Assembly (NCBI GenBank): GCA_002633005.1
Contig: NMRA01000011.1
Location: 294,284 to 358,283 of the forward strand
Reading direction: 5' to 3'
DNA from: Phoronis australis
Lineage: Eukaryota; Phoronida; Phoronidae
Length of the DNA stretch: 64,000 nucleotides
Part shown: in pieces, positions 35,100 through 48,399 of the stretch
Numbering within the stretch: the stretch's first letter is position 1
Layout: every line of letters starts with the position of its first letter
The notes under the pieces: generated by a model
What the model saw: only the letters and a program-made list of their open reading frames with translations
What the model was told of the DNA's origin: nothing
Database searches by the model: none
Translations under genes and position numbers: made by a program

Positions 35100-38000
35100 A
35101 AGTCATTGCATATTGAGTAATTGTCTAAAATTTTGTTCCTGTAATATCTTGACAATTCTAGGAATGTGAAAGCGTAAACAATGAGTTGTCGTGAGTGATT
35201 TGTAAAATGGACTCTTGAGTGTAGGGCCGTAGTTGCGATACGTAACAATAAAGTTTCCTAAGAGATCTAGCGAACGATAATGTCTGTTGTTTCGGTTTGA
35301 ACTAGTATTTTATCTTCACATTTACTGTCTCATTTTAATTGCTTTTACATGCACGTGCTAATAGAATATAAGGCAAATTAAGCACGATTCCTATAACATA
35401 CAGTTCTGACTTCCGTGGCAAATATTGTAAACAAAACCAATCAATATTCCGCTTCTTTCCATTAGGCGTAAAACCTCCAAGGTTAGATTCGACAAATTCG
35501 TAGTTGACACCTCAGTAATCAAAATCAACATACCTTCTGTGACAACCGGTACCTGAAAGCAAAACAAAAACAAGAGTTGAATATAAACAGATAAATGTGG
35601 AGTAATCAAGTGTAAAGAGTGATCATAATTCTGTGTTATTTTCGTAGCCGCAAATCATCCAGAACACCTCCAGTATTCTCCGTATGAATTAGGTCCGCAC
35701 ATGCGCAGGGTACGTTCAGCTATTGCTGGAACACATTGCGTATTTTCGTAGCCTCAAATTACCCGTCACCGGTGTTCCATACCAACGAATGAGCGAAATT
35801 CAATCAACAATAGTAAGTCATGTGATGTTGAAAATTGAAAATGTCGTCAAATGTCCTGGGGTTAGAATTGCATACCGGTATTTGATGTCGATACTATATC
35901 GAAAACCGTTTGATGGAATACCGGTAAAATATCATTTTTAAAAGTTTCGTTACCGTAGACGAAATTTCAGAAATATAGTTCCTTCATCTCGGATAGATTT
36001 TTTGGTGACTTTGTGTTTTGTGGTTATCTCCTAACAATCACACACAGCACACATAACAATATTTATTTACAAAAGGCCTAAACAGACATGCGCAATACTT
36101 AAAATATTCGAGAGGGGTACTGTTAATTACTATATCCCGCGAAACATCGCCATAGTGAGATGTTTGCAACTTTAGAAATGTCCGGCTGAAACATGATTTC
36201 TGTGGGATGAGAGGCATTTTTGAGGAACCCAGGGCCCCTTTAGGGATCCCACGGTCTTTTTCCCACGCTTCAAATCCCAAAACGGAGATGACATCTGGAG
36301 AATGTTGAAGGAGTGTTACGACGTTCCAAAGACACCCGGTGATAGGATTCAAGACAGAACCAGGATAGGTTGAGGCTAGGCTTGACGCTGATGATCCAAC
36401 TAGTGCCAGTCCTGCCAAAGCAGAGATATCTCGTCGAGAAACTACTGTGTTTGAAGTGAAACTGGATATATTGGATCGTATTCCTTCTCCGGTCTACCCA
36501 TAATACCCCTGTCATAGCAGACTAAACAAGAGCTAACAGTGCCCCAGAAGACAGATTATGGATTGGAAATGACCGGGTCACGTGGGCTATCGACAAGTCT
36601 GTACATTCAGTCAAATATATACAAAAGTATTGATTTTAACCCAGTAAAGGTATATATTTTCTAACAATAGAAAGCTTGAAGATTTTTGTTGTATGACTGT
36701 ATACCAATCTGCCGTTGACTGGGTCACGTGACCATACATTCGTAGTAAAATTGAACAAAAAGAAGAGCACATTCATTGCAAAGTAATGCTATCAACAACA
36801 TATTAACCAAATCTCGTTTTGTTTCGATATTCATGGTGAAATTTCAAAGACACTGTTACAGTTTTCTAATTTATTTTTATGTTTTAGTTTACGAAACTTT
36901 ATTTTTTCATAAAGATCATAGAAGTCCTACTTTTGACAGGCCCTCATGTGGAACCAATCAACATCAGCAGGCGTGAAATTACTTTTAAATTATCGAGTTT
37001 AGAAATCCGATGTAATTCGGATTGTTATATTTTTTAGTCCAGTGTGGTTTTGTCAATCACCGTAAACATTTCTCGATTTGGGACAAAACTAATTGCTGTA
37101 ATCACGATTTTTCTAATTTCACTACACTATTGTAAATACACAACATTTCAACGAATGCTCTTTGGCTGGTGCCAATACACGGCATGCTTAAACTAAGTAT
37201 TAGCTACTTTTGTTCAGAAATATGACAAAATTAACTCCTCTTTTCGGCCATATTGTTTTCCTAACTGCATTAACCAACAGCCGAGAAACGATCAAATTCT
37301 AATTCCTTTTTTGTCACGGATACTGCAAAATATTTGTTACGAAAACATTTATGGTATATGACAGAACGTGATTCTCTGAGCTTTAACGTCTTTGTGTCTC
37401 AAACAATTGGCTTCGAAGTAAAACACTGCAAAGGTGTGTCAATTAATGTGATCGGAAAATCCTATTATATGCATTCCATACGTACTTCTAATTCTGTGAA
37501 ATGGGCGTTTTTCACGCAGAGTTGTAGTTTTGCAAATCGGCGTGCATTTACTTAAGTGCTGAACGCCACAGGCAAACGACACCAAATCAGTTTTGTTTTT
37601 GATTTCACAACGCTCGATCACCATAAGTGGACGTCTTGCTTAGGGTTAAAACTCGTTTTAATGAACAAGACATGTCTCACTGCTTGAACAGGCACGGTTT
37701 AACATTCAAGTCGCGGAAATGTTAAGTGTGATGATCATGCGATGGCATACTACGTTTGATACAAACAGTGATCAAATCTGAGTGCGTCTTGGGACTATGA
37801 CACAATTTTATTTTGACAGACGCCAAGTTCACTGCGCATGCCCTATGCTCATCAATTAATAACTGGAGGAACGAGTTTTTGTTCGTGGTCTGAGGGCTCG
37901 GATAGATTAAGTTGCTAAGTTCCCGTTGTTAGTATGCAGTAAAATACGAATTCAAAAGAACTGACCTTTGGTTATTGTTTGAGATCAGGCCCCAAAAGCA

Positions 38001-38290
38001 GGCTTGTCACGGCGTGTCATTTTTGCGCCGAACACGGCCTCAAGGAGTAATAAACTACCAGCTTTATGTGCGCCCTGAAATCTCTTCTGGGGACAAAGTG
38101 AGACCAATCAAAAGTTTGTGGCCCCTTTAAACAGTACACACCATGGATTTTTGCACATTTCGAATTACCGGTGGCCACAGACTAAATGTATGACGTAAAA
38201 TTTAGCCAAATCCATGATTATTTTGTGTCATTAGCGCGAAATTTTGATTTTTCTTTCAATTTTGCCAATTTTCACATTTCCCGCCATGTG
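35100..38290. other. Non-coding stretch
   Basis: AT-rich. It contains a short direct repeat (ttttcgtagccgcaaatcat at 35639 and ttttcgtagcctcaaattac at 35743) and a 126-codon minus open frame at 36038-36418 with no recognisable motif. A very good acceptor/donor pair encloses only 19 nt near 35532-35550 (minus). Confidence 0.35.
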
Positions 38291-38948
38291 ACATCATGGG
38301 TTGAACACAAGAGATCAGCGACTAGCATTGAACAACGGCGGAAAGTAGGGAATTTGAAAGCGACAACGATTATGAGCAAGAAATGAACAAATAATATGAA
38401 GTAACGTACGAGAATGGTGGCCAGGATGACGAAATGGGGTTGCACGAAAGCGAGAACGAGTTTGATATGTTTTCAGCTGCGTACTCTTTCTACTTTGAGG
38501 CCTTACGAACTGGATCCTCCCGCTCGGCCAGTCAACCCAGTCATCCAACAGACGATCCTGAATAAAGAGCCGATGTTTCTGAATAGTAAATATTGTCCTT
38601 TATTGAACCACTCCTTCATCGTAACTTCTCCTCTGATTGGAGTCGAAACACGACTCCTCAAAGTGGGCAGAACACAGAGTGGCCCCGGACAGAATCGCTT
38701 GGTCCACGCTGAGGTCCCACACTCTCGTTCGGCGCACGAAGCGATGCCACTACTGCGCAACTTTGGCGTCCTTCGGAACACCGAGACGTTCTCCGTCTGA
38801 CTGCTGTTGCTGCAGCCTCCACAAACACATCTTTTCATCCCTCTACGAACCTTCGCGACGCTAAATATACTTTACTTTCACTTCACTCTATACATTTAGT
38901 TGCTGATCCGAACAGTGTGCCGAACGACTTGGGTTCAACCCATGACGT
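38291..38948. repeat. Outward-facing inverted repeats around the THAP pseudogene
   Basis: gttcaacccatgatgt (minus, 38306-38291) and gttcaacccatgacgt (plus, 38933-38948) differ at one base. Inside each lies agtygctgatc and cttgkg. They bracket the pseudogene and may be the TIRs of the element that carried it. Confidence 0.5.
38390..38838 (-). pseudogene. THAP-domain zinc-finger pseudogene
   Basis: From ATG at 38838 the minus frame reads MKRCVCGGCSNSSQTENVSV. One base out of phase it continues as FPKDAKVAQ-stop-WHRFVRRTR, then AILSGATLCSAHFEESCFDS, giving the THAP C2CH set (C..C, then LCSAHFEESCF), the FP.D and W landmarks. One frameshift near FPKD, an in-frame TAG before WHRF and a TAA after DEGVVQ break it. 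Farther on the frame is basic (RPQSRKSTQLKTYQTRSRFR). THAP modules bind DNA through zinc and occur in P-element-type transposases and regulators. The copy is non-functional as assembled. Confidence 0.75.
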
Positions 38949-38949
38949 T

Positions 38950-41020
38950 GTACATAATTATTATTTTTTTCAATTTTTACGTGTTTCTTTATGTGCATTA
39001 AAGGCACTGAAATCAAGTAAGATATAATAATAAAATTTATTCTGAGGTACTAGAGTCATGTTGCGTACACTTTAAGGTTATTTAGAACCTCGTGCGCGTA
39101 TCCAAATTTCTAGAAAACTGTATAAATTAGCTGTGTAAAGGTATGTGCTTTATAAATGTAGAGAGCCTGTAGAATTTTGTTCCAAACCGTCATTAATTTG
39201 GGTTACTTGAACATGTCGTTTTAGACAAATTTAACAAAAAGTAAGGTGCAAAGAGAGCAAAACAACGGTATGAATAACATGACCAAATTTCAATTGATAC
39301 ATTTGTATAGTCAGGATAAAATCTCGCTATTACAGTTTTCCAAAATATCATTTGGTTTTCGTTTTATACAGTTCTTAACTGTTTTCATCAAATTCATAAA
39401 AGTCTTATTTTGATATCCCGTCATGCAAAAGTAGGATATTTTAAAAACAAGTCCGGACAGACCTTCTTCAGAACAATGCATAGAGCATGGTAAGTGAAAC
39501 TTTTACATGAATCCGATCTGCGGTATGAGGTTCTCAAATTTTGGATCTTTTTCTAGAGTCTCCTACATATTGCTTTAAGGTGAATTACACACGGCTGACA
39601 CGGCAATTGGGAATTAAGGGTTCAACATTTTTTCTGTTACTTATTGTAAGACGAAATTACAGTTAAGGGTCACCTATAGTCCCCCATGAGGAATTTGTAT
39701 CGGTTTCGTTCAGGGGCGTTAAAATACGACGTAGCACACTGTGTCCTGTTTAGCAGCTCTTTATTCGAAAGTGCTTTGTTGTCTGTCACTCAACTTAGGG
39801 TCCCTTCCCTGTTTGAGACGAAACCTGGTTGTTCAAAAAAAAAATGTGTACGAGGTCTCGCGATGCTCCCGTGTTCGCTTACTCAAACACTGTTTTGGTA
39901 AACGTCATGTTTTAAAAACATACCCGAGACACCATGTTATCCAATAAGCCTGGTCTTAGACGTCTCTTGAGACCAATCACGCGTTGGCCGGCGCTGACGC
40001 CCAATAACAGATACGACAGAAAAGTGTGTGGTTTAAAATTAACTTACCTGAAAAAGAAGAAGAAGAAACAGGCGAAACATCGTGCGTTCTTCTTCACATT
40101 GCTCAACGGTTTTGTTACGTTTCTTCACCCTCTGAAGAATGTCCAGGTAATTAATGGTAATTTTCACCGCTTCATTTTACGGTGAGTAACGTAGGCTCGC
40201 TGTCGTTTCCGCGCAACTTCGATTTTCATTCAGAGCTCGGGTAGTTTCGTGACGTCACAATTTCAAACTGTGGATGAACAATTATCGTTGGTTACTGACA
40301 TTGCCACTGCCGATTATCTTGGACCCATTAAAGGAAATCAGCAGCGAATAATAGACTGGTTTTAACGAAACGCAAATATGTAGATGAGCTTTCAATCGAT
40401 CGCGCTGTTTGTTTTCAAAATGTCAATAGACCTATGATATTGAAAATACCTGCGGCATAGATGATAAATTTGCGCTGCTAGGACAACGTCGCTGTGACAG
40501 TTGTTACACGGATTTCCATAAGAAGTTGGTTCTTTTCATTTCCCTTTAAATAACTGCATTAGGACGAAGCAAACCATTTCCGTAGAACATTAAAAAACCT
40601 GTTATGATTCCCCATGCACGCATGTGAAGAATAATGTTCCCTCTATTGATATTACAATGTCCTTCGCTGCCTGGAGATGGCGGACAACTTGGTTGTTAAT
40701 TGATGGGCAAGTGTAAGAGGATTTATTCTCTAACGCATCGCTCCTTACATGTGGTGTTGCTGCTCAGGCGTTGTATTATTTCCGGTTGCTTTGTTTTAAT
40801 TCGTTCATCAACGTTTTATTAGTGGTTTGCCAAAAATGTCCCCTGTATGTTAGCAACTGCAGACGTTATGTTTTCAGTGCTTGAAGTACTTGAAGGAAAA
40901 AAATGCGCCTCGTAAAATTGTCTTGCATTGTAACATTGTCACGGAATATCGAGTGAAAAATTGCTCAAGTATAGACGATACTCAACTTGAGACACGTGAT
41001 TCTTGAGTCTCGCTTGCCGT
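38950..41020. other. Non-coding AT-rich stretch
   Basis: No exon or RNA gene recognised. Three overlapping short plus frames at 39.69-40.19 kb have no motif. Confidence 0.35.
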
Positions 41021-41033
41021 TGAATCAGGGCTG

Positions 41034-41270
41034 CGTAAAGGGAAGCAAGTTTTCAAAAATTTTGGCGAAGTCACCCAGCTGAAAAGTAAACAGAAGGAAA
41101 CTGGCAGTCGACTGAAGGTACTGGTCGATGAGGCTGAACTGTTGCATTCTGGGATATAATGCATGGTTTCTGCTCCATAAACAAAAAATTATCTCCGCAA
41201 GAGCCTCGCAAGTGTCTTGGTCTACGGAACGCACATTTATTGTCACACTGAGTGTAGTTGGGGCTAATTT
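41034..41270 (-). CDS. Possible terminal exon, unrecognised
   Basis: After a candidate acceptor (ctctccaaattag, about 41270) the minus frame reads PTTLSVTINVRSVDQDTCEA, then FSLIDQYLQSTASF, and stops after ENLLPFTQP. A second, Cys-containing minus frame (CDNKCAF; DCQFPSVYFSAG) is open over the same 280 bp. I do not recognise either; the first looks more protein-like. No polyadenylation signal was identified. Confidence 0.28.
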
Positions 41271-41359
41271 GGAGAGGTTCATAATATTCCGCTTGATCAA
41301 TACCTCTAAAGGGTAAATATGTCTCTCGCAAAACATCACCAAGCATTATGTACACGCGT

Positions 41360-44300
41360 CAAAATATATGTATTTGGTGATACATGTATGTTGTAGTTGG
41401 TCTTAATTTATATTAAATGTGAAGATGCGAGGTTCGAATTAGGGACCCAATTTACTTTTGCCCACCTAAAATAGCTGAAGGTTTGTATATCGCAGGTAAG
41501 CCATGGGTATAAAATACGTGTTATTAACGCCTATCAGACGGTATTTATTGTCTTTTGTCAATACAAGCTTATGCATAATACATTACATGTCGTTAATTAG
41601 GTGTTAATTAAATTGCATATGCTGAACATGGTCATATGTACCGCGGCAAGTTTTATTTCCGTGTCAAAAGTTTCCAAATGTCAGTCATCTGAAGTTAAAT
41701 GACGCCCCATATAAGCCCACCACGTGCCCCTTAGCCCCGTGATTTACAATGCACGTAGATTGCAGCCAATTGCATACCGGCTGGGCCCGTAGCCAAGTCC
41801 GGGGTATTGAACGCGCCGGCGCTTTATCGAGATTCAACCAGTTTGTGTCTGAACTCGGCAATCAGACAGCAAGTTACCCCTACCTTATCGAAAACGGGCC
41901 AAGAGGGAAGTAATATTGATGTTACTGTTGATTAAATTTATTTTCAAAAGCTAATACCATTGGAATGCGTTTCTTTTTTTCCTTTAAATGAACTCGACAA
42001 GGTCATCGGATGAACATGAATTCTTCACAAAGGTTGACGACGAACGTCAGCCACGGAATCGCACGAAGGCGATGATTAGCAGTCTGGCGGGTCTGACGGT
42101 TCTTTCCAACTGCCCAGGACTACTTACGGATCCAGGAAAGGTAGTTGAACAATGCAGGGTTTGTTGAATAGCGGTGACATCTACTTAAGGGGTAACAATT
42201 AGTCATCTTCTTTGTTCTCATCCAGACTTTCCTGGACAGAAAATCTTGAGAACTTGAGTGAGCACAATAATATCCTGTGTAATTTATGTTGCATTCCCCA
42301 AGCAGTTCTTTAAAGATCCGACCGTAGGCTTCCCAAAAGAACTTTTTACTCGGGTGAACGTTTAACCGTAAATCAGACGGACGTTGGTCCAGTTAGTTCC
42401 TCGACGTGGCATAGTTCAGTCAGAAAAAAACTCGATTTATGCATTTCTGAAAAAACGTTGAAAAGCAATTATTAAAGGCATAAATAATCGATATAACGAA
42501 CACACCCTGAATCCGAAACTGTTCGGAGTCGGAGGCAAAGCTCGTATCAATGCAAGAAGAGGACAAAACCAGCAAGCGGTAGAGTTTGAATCTTTCAATT
42601 GTACGTCTTGCACTACTGCCAAAATTACTCACAACAATACGAGTCTTATTAAGAAAAAGACGTTGAACGGCGTTTCAAGTCGATTTCACGGTTCTGATAG
42701 GGAGTAGTTTGAAGTGCCGGGGATGTCATAATTTCCCGCCTGAATACAGGAAACTGAATTTGGCATTGGAGGAGAGTGCTGCCTTCTCTGAGATATTCCA
42801 TATGGAAATGTCAGTGTTGCAAATCTTTTGTATGATTACTATAATTCCAGGAGGTGAAAGACACTCGCGAGGCACTTGTGGCAAGAATCTTGATTTAGGG
42901 GAACGGATGTGCCACCTAATCATTTCAATAGCGGCCATTTTCCTACTCGCGTTCAGCAAACAGTTGCCTTCCATTCGTGTGGTTTTGAAAAAATGAGTGA
43001 TCTCCCCAAAGTTACATGAAACCAGTTTACGAACGAGAGAGTGTGCACCCCTCGGTTCGGACCATGTCTGCAAATGGGTGCAAGCAAATCACGTGTCTAG
43101 AAACCACGCACCATTCAATCTACAGATATTATACCCCGATTGTCGTGTACGATTTTGTATAGAAATTGTGTACGAAAATCGGAGTGTGGTCGAAGACGTA
43201 GCTACAAGTCGGCATTCTTGTATGCCAGAGGTCAAACAGACTGATGAAAAGGATTGTAGCGATTGAACGTTTCAGTTAGGGCCGTGTCTAAATTCGTTTT
43301 CATCCATTAATGGTAATCTATTAATTTTAATAATTAAAACTCACAGCCGAGAATATTCATTAATATCCCTAATGGTTTTAGCCCTAAAGCAATCTGAACA
43401 TGATTTTAGATATGGTTTCTACATTGTTTTGTATTACTCTGCTATTATTCTGTGCTAGTGATCCATTTGTCGTACCATCGATGGTGTTACTGTAGGTAAA
43501 CGGCAAATCTATAGTAGAAATATTTACTGACAAAATATAAACATTTCATGTTTACATGGAATTCAGTTTCACTCACTATGACAGTAAAGAATATATGTGG
43601 CTGCCAGAGGCCAGACTGGTATTTATTTTTCCCAGCAACAACGGTAATATGTAGAACGTTACACGTTACGCATAGACAAAAGATACCGAGATGTTGCCTA
43701 GATGTGCTTGCTCGCAGCTATTTATCTACACTGAGAAGGTATATACATAATCACTTAGAATTAGCGACGAACATCCATACTGTGCTAAACACTCACACCA
43801 CGAATAGAGACCCGGGAATTTCTGTTAGCCACGATTACATTTTTGATGGCTCCTCACATTTGGTTACAGATTGTTTCTTCAAAAATATTAAGGTTAAGTT
43901 TAAAGGGCGACAGTTAGCGACTTGTAATCAATTGAAGGAATTTGTTCTCTTATATTTCTGGTTTAGTAAAATCCCTAACTTCAATAAGTAAATCGTGTCC
44001 AACAAAATTAATAAAAATGCGTTTATTTGCCCTAAAACTGACAATGTTCCTTTAAACACACTTTCACAACGATTAATTGGAAGTGTAATGACAGAAGCTG
44101 ATTTTTTCCTTAAATTTCAAGGACGGGTTTAACTTTTGGGTAATACAAAGAGCAAAAAGCGCCATTTCAGCATAAATACGCGTCATGGGGTTTATTTTCT
44201 GAATGCCCACGTGATGACCTCGGAATGACCCTTTGTCCTGAGGAAAGATGAGTGTGTCAAACTCACGCGCTACATGACACGGGCCAGGATTCACTACTGG

Positions 44301-46000
44301 TTTACATAATGTAGCAGTGTGAATTTTAAAATTTTGTGACGTCACAACTGGCGAAAGGTTGACTGTGAGGTATACAGAAGAAAGAGTCACGAGCACGTTT
44401 ATCTATTTTAAAATTTACTTTATTTCATTAGAATAACCAATAACGTACATATTCACATAACAATTCATACTAAAACACATAAGTACAAAATCATGACGAA
44501 ACCAAGTTCGAATTCATACTGCAACATTATACGTTAATTGCTTATTGACCTTCGCGTAGCCTTTTATGACTTCTAGCAAGTGTCTTTTAAAATAGCAAAA
44601 AGGTACTTGCACGTATCACATGCATATATTTCATGGAAGGATAAGTGACCACTTCACAATCAACTCATAAATACCATTTATTGAGAAAACACTCCCATGT
44701 ATTTACATTACGAGACTTTTTTGTCCTCCATAACCCTTTGCTAGCTAGTTATTTGCAAACCTTTCCAAGTATGGCACTCATGAATTCAGTTTCTTCCGTA
44801 AGAATTATTGAAAATCAACGTCACTGTTTCCATCTTGCGGACAGCCAGCGCTACCTATTGCCACGGACACAAGGGACTATACAATGACAAAAATGTTCAT
44901 ACAAGCATCACTAAAACTAATAAATATTTATATACAGTGCCCTGCCGACTAACTTGTAATGTTATTAAAAACACAAAAACAGATGAAGGATTATTTACAA
45001 AAGAGTGATTTTTTACATTATCATGCAGCTGCCCGGCGGTATATGTTTTCAGAGAAGATCAAACGAAAAACCAATTTCTGTTTCAATTAAGGCTTTAAAT
45101 TTTCAAACTCCACGCACAAAGCACTTTTTCAATTAAATATTAAAATGTGTTTTTTATTCCATGGTTTTTAATGCACATGGACTATGCCAAACAAAGATAT
45201 CCTAATTTATTGTTTATTTGATAAAAGGCAATGATATGCAATTAATCACGTCATTGAATTTGTCTGCTTCGACAATCTTTATCCGATGTCAGATACAATG
45301 TTTCAAACTTACATTGCAAACGATATACAACTTCAGGTGAACGATGCCGCTGAAAACTGCCTAAAAGGTGGCGTTGCAGACAAGTAGTGAAATCGCATTT
45401 CATAAGCTTTGATCATCAACAACTTCACACCAACGAAAAATGCAAACCGGAAGACAAGGGGTTAAAACTAACAAGAGAAATCGCGTATTACTAAAGCACC
45501 GCTGTGGTCTGTTGAAAGGAGTGCGATAAAAGAAACACACAAAAATATAAAACCGATCGACACACAAGTACATGTAGGTATCCCTCCTATTCGCTGTTTT
45601 TCGCGAACAAGACGAACACTGAGTATCATTGAAAACTGTTGCCGGCGATGTGTCACCTTTTGCATGGCAAAGACATAGAGGCAGCGAAAAACATCGGTTG
45701 TTAAATGTAAAATGCGCCGCATGTCGCCTTTCGCAAAATGGCTGAGCACAAGAGCCGACGCGAACGTAATTATGAATACTGATTCGGTAAAGATTCAACA
45801 AAATTCATTTACAAGGAATGAGATACATGCCTAATTCTTCACGTTATGTTGTTTCTAAGCGACTGGATAATACAGTGGAAATCGAGGAAGTCCATGTGAT
45901 CAGCACAATTAACAATTTAATGAGTTGAACAAATAAAACAAGATTCACATGTTAAGGACTTCAATGTAAGAGAATACTGCGCTTTTTTAGAAAAAGTTCT
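41360..46000. other. Non-coding stretch
   Basis: Long AT-rich sequence. The longest open frame (147 codons, plus, 43548-43991) has no recognisable domain. I see no RNA gene. A word resembling a T-loop (gaggttcgaattag at 41430) has no partner A box. Confidence 0.35.
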
Positions 46001-46009
46001 GACTATTTA

Positions 46010-46485
46010 CAGAGTGCATAAAAATTTGGTCCCCCTTCAGCAATTGCTTTAGCACCATGGAAATATTGACGAGTTCCTCTCAGAATTTTCAGCTGTTCAG
46101 TTGTTGCAGTCGTGACGTTGTGCAGATGGTGAGACTGATTCACGAGCAACGTGGCCATGGAAACAGGCGCAGAGCAGCAGAATTGAGCAACAATCAGGGG
46201 TGCATCCAAAGGCGGTATTACTTCCGGCCGAGCGGATTGATCGATACTAACCAGGGGCGGCCGACTTTCTGTAAATAGAGTCAGTTAGTGTGAATGTCAT
46301 TAAATGCTGCCTTAGTGTCTGAAATGAAAGCTAATAATAAACTGAAACAAAATTCCCACCCAGTATGACAATTTTTCTTACATGCTGAACAAAACATATT
46401 TGACCTGTGCCTTTCAAAATGTAGATAGCGTAATGTCTCACCTCATCAGACGGCATTGCCGTTTGTCTCTGTCCCATGATCAAGT
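46010..46485 (-). CDS. Possible small two-exon gene, unrecognised
   Basis: On the minus strand, MGQRQTAMPSDE ends at a good donor (GATGAG|gtgaga, about 46443). About 170 bp later an acceptor ctctatttacag opens a second exon near 46271. In phase 0 that exon reads KVGRPWLVSINPLGRK and stops. In another phase it stays open for 88 codons (..LKILRGTRQYFHGAKAIAEG..) to a TAG near 46012. The splice signals are good, but the product is unknown and a repeat origin is possible. Confidence 0.25.
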
Positions 46486-47559
46486 TAATCGGCTCATCAT
46501 TTGGTGCCGTTCACATCGGTGTCTTTTAAAAGTCGCTGATGTCACCTTCCACATTACTGTAATACAAAATGAAGAGTCAAGTCATGAGAGAGAGCAAGGG
46601 ATTTCATGCGTTGCGCTCTCCACATTGTAGATCGCTGAAAGGTCTACGAGAATGGATGAATGTTTACCCGGTGATGATTTCAAAACACATCACCAGGGCG
46701 AACGTTCATCCGGCCACGATAGACACATCGACTTTTCTTGAAGCTGTACCCGAATGATGAATTAAGCCTCATTATTTGTGCATCGTTATTTTCATCATTA
46801 ATAGCTCATGTGGTGGATTTACAACATTGACTGACTTTGTAAAACAGTACCACTGTGCCAAGTCTTTCGTCTTTTCTGTCATTGTCACAATCATCATATT
46901 TGTCTCCGTCCTTATTGTGGTCGTCGTCACAAACACTACAACTGCACACATGCCTGAACATTTTATGTTCAGACATCCGCACGTGCACTGAAAAAGAACA
47001 GCTGGACGTCGCCTTCCTCGTTAGTCACGAGAAGTTCATAAATTGATTCTCTGTGTAAAATGAAATTAGTTGTTACGATCAAAAAGTACGTTTACTTTTT
47101 CACCACAACTTCTCGGCAGTGCTGATTTGTGTGTGTTTATAATTTGGAAAGTACAAATCATGCGTAAAGGAATTCGTAATCGATGCAGATAGCATTACCG
47201 TTTACGAATACATTGAATTTTGACACATTTGGTTAAATATAGAGTGATCACTTTGTCGGTTTGTAATTTTGTAATTGAGAAATTATGCCAACGCCACCAG
47301 GTGTCGCTATCGCCAAAAATCACTACATTTGTACAGTCATTTTGTCTTGAGGCATTGCAGGTCTACTACATTTATAAGCTGTGGGTGGAATGAATGTTAT
47401 TTCCACCTGACTAATATTAAATGTCTCATATCTTGCTCTGACAATCTAGATGAGAAAAAATAAACACCTGACTTTAACTTTTTGCATAAATGTGTGATGG
47501 GATTTTTCTGGAGATGTTTATTCAGGTCATGTGTCCCTTGTCACTGAACAGATAGCATT

Positions 47560-48180
47560 CTTTCGCGTACAAACGTAGGAATTAGTGCACTGCTTCGGTT
47601 TATTATGTAAATCCTCTGCCTTTCTCGTAGTCATGCAAAGTCTCTTTGTTTCTGGGTCAACACCCTGGGGTAGCCCCACATAACAAAGATAAGGAAAGTA
47701 CCGATTCGAAGTGAAAAGTGGCTTGCTCACGACCAGTATTCCCTACGAGTACAGGGAGCCTTTTTCTATTTAACTCAGTCACAAGAGGGTTCACTTTGGG
47801 AGCTCGAAATTCTACAGAGATTTTACCGTATTTTAAAGGTCTGGTTTCAAACGAGATACCCATTTTGACAACATGGCATCTCTTCTTGTATCGTTTCAAA
47901 ATTCAAATGTTCAAGAATCGGTACGAATGGGAATATATGGTTTCTGGAATTAGGTCCTACAAAAGAGTGGTTTTCTTGGAACAAAAACGTACAAAACGGT
48001 GATTTTGTGGAAGCTCCCTTGAAAAGGGTTTCGTTTTTTCTAGTCCACTCTCTCATTCCCCAGTGGCCTCGTAAAAAATATAGTCGACGGAGTACCCCGG
48101 GTGAAGAGATATTAGATGCGGATGAGATAGAGGAAAATACAGAACAACTCTGACTCTGAATATATTGCCAGGTTAAGTTC
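47560..48180 (-). repeat. Possible dispersed repeat with recurrent gggta/gtctgaaa-like words
   Basis: The minus strand contains cacccggggtactccgtcga, then tgggtatctcgtttgaaacc and ggggctaccccagggtgttg. The style recalls abundant dispersed repeats I associate with anthozoan genomes. Several overlapping open frames lie on this strand without recognised domains. Low confidence. Confidence 0.25.
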
Positions 48181-48399
48181 AATCAAACACGCATCAAGTA
48201 CTAGGTCCAGAAACAAATGATCTTGAATTGGTGATTGTTCATCGCCCGTGTTTCTAGCTTCATTGAAATGCTTCCGACTGCGCGCTTGTTCCATGGTTGT
48301 CAATGACAATTCAACCGTTAGATGTCGCTTCAATCAGTATGCCAAAATTTCAAAAGGTGAAAACGTCGTTAAGGAGACAAACTGCTGCAGAAAGAGGAA

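Noticed and set aside
36038-36418. 126-codon minus frame
   Set aside because: No recognisable domain, splice structure or conserved motif.
41420-41445. T-loop-like word gaggttcgaattag suggesting a tRNA
   Set aside because: No A box or foldable arms upstream.
45400-45801. 133-codon minus frame
   Set aside because: Composition rich in Cys/Phe/Arg with no domain; looks like a random frame.
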